A DNA stretch of 64,000 nucleotides from Undibacterium sp. Jales W-56 (GTDB lineage: Bacteria; Pseudomonadota; Gammaproteobacteria; Burkholderiales; Burkholderiaceae_D): the NCBI RefSeq assembly GCF_025548535.1, contig NZ_JAJLQW010000006.1, positions 1 to 64,000 of the forward strand, given 5' to 3'. A program made the position numbers and the translations under genes. Below are positions 63,536-64,000 of this stretch, piece after piece. Position 1 is the stretch's first letter. Each line of letters begins with the position of its first letter. Under the pieces are notes generated by a model that searched no databases, had not been told where the DNA came from, and saw nothing but the letters and a program-made list of their open reading frames with translations.

Positions 63536-64000
63536 ATGCTAATACCAATTTCCCGACATCCAAGGAAAGTAAAATTAGTCCTTACTGTACTACTCGCCAG
63601 CGCCCTGCAGCTTACCGTCTGCACCGCCGGCCAAGCCGCTGAAAACCCCTTCCCCGAATCCTCGACTGCCTACCTGAAACTGCAAGAACTCCGGGAACGC
63701 GCATCCAACCTGACTGTCAAGGCCATGGACATGCTCGGCATACGCTACAAGCGCGGCGGCAATACGCCAGAAAATGGACTCGATTGCAGTGGTTTTGTGA
63801 GACTGGTTTTCAAAAATGCACTGGGTGCGGAATTGCCAAGAACCTCGCATGAAATCAGCAAAGTCGGCGAAACGGTAGAGCAAAAAGATTTGCAACCCGG
63901 CGATTTGGTTTTTTACAATACATTGCGCCGCGGCTTCTCGCACGTCGGCATTTATCTCGGCGACAACAAGTTCATCCACTCGCCTTCTGCCGGCGGCCAA
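63536..64000 (+). CDS. NlpC/P60 peptidoglycan endopeptidase, cut by the window end
   Basis: 155 residues are inside the window. AGGTG precedes the ATG at 63536-63538 by five bases. A basic N-terminus and apolar core (MLIPISRHPRKVKLVLTVLL) form a signal peptide. The NlpC/P60 active site is visible: Cys in NGLDCSGFVRLVF and His in FSHVGIYLGDNKFIHSPS. It would cleave peptide stems in the periplasm. The stop codon lies outside the window. Confidence 0.88.
   Translation, partial: MLIPISRHPRKVKLVLTVLLASALQLTVCTAGQAAENPFPESSTAYLKLQELRERASNLTVKAMDMLGIRYKRGGNTPENGLDCSGFVRLVFKNALGAELPRTSHEISKVGETVEQKDLQPGDLVFYNTLRRGFSHVGIYLGDNKFIHSPSAGGQ

Noticed and set aside
63590..64000. 136-codon minus-strand frame at the right edge
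   Set aside because: Antisense to the NlpC/P60 gene, which has a signal peptide, active-site motifs and a ribosome binding site.

Overview
The window looks like the chromosome of a betaproteobacterium of the order Burkholderiales, probably Oxalobacteraceae. This is inferred from the block carA-carB-greA / yhbY / rlmE-ftsH-folP-glmM, a DUF2863 protein, a Nu-class glutathione transferase and the general style of the proteins. No sequence search was possible, so genus is not claimed.

Region 1 (1 to about 8.1 kb) is a compact integrated phage-like element. The last 34 residues of a tyrosine integrase lie at the left edge. A leftward operon then runs, in transcription order: 97-aa protein, 40-aa membrane peptide, 129-aa acidic protein, P2/phiX-type HUH replication initiator, a non-coding region with four 12-bp repeats exactly 43 bp apart, two unknown proteins (178 and 273 aa), a collagen-like/C1q-like spike, a 164-aa membrane-anchored protein, an M15 endolysin and a holin-like protein. 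No terminase, portal, tape measure or Zot-type ATPase is visible, so a small tailless phage or a satellite/defective element is more likely than a tailed phage. A rightward HTH regulator and a leftward PIN-toxin/antitoxin pair follow.

Region 2 (8.1-31.7 kb) is accessory chromosome. It holds a TetR-AhpD-like-Old Yellow Enzyme electrophile-stress cluster, a secreted HAD phosphatase plus phosphoesterase pair behind a PHO-box-like site, a LysR/MFS efflux pair, a secreted maltodextrin-degrading GH13 enzyme, a GST plus DUF2863 pair, an acyl-CoA dehydrogenase pair with two MaoC hydratase-like proteins, a TetR/SRPBCC pair with a clear promoter-operator, a BNR-repeat/ubiquitin-like/CYTH/M14 carboxypeptidase cluster, tRNA-Pro(GGG), and a patatin-like protein whose nucleophile position is Cys.

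Region 3 (31.7-51.9 kb) holds a Sel1 lipoprotein, a CpdB-like nucleotidase, a periplasmic binding protein, fumC, a DUF938/GIY-YIG/DUF2855 cluster, a ProQ-family RNA chaperone, an FrnE-like DsbA protein, a ChrA transporter, a 1352-residue Pls/PosA-type single-module NRPS with its own phosphopantetheinyl transferase, and a methyl-accepting chemotaxis protein.

Region 4 (51.9-64 kb) is housekeeping: tRNA-Arg(UCU), glmM, folP, ftsH, rlmE, yhbY, greA, carB, carA, a GlcG/HbpS protein and the start of an NlpC/P60 hydrolase cut by the window end.

The points most worth following up are the tailless-phage-like element with its 43-bp-period array, the Pls/PosA-type synthetase with its linked PPTase, and the Cys-type patatin.
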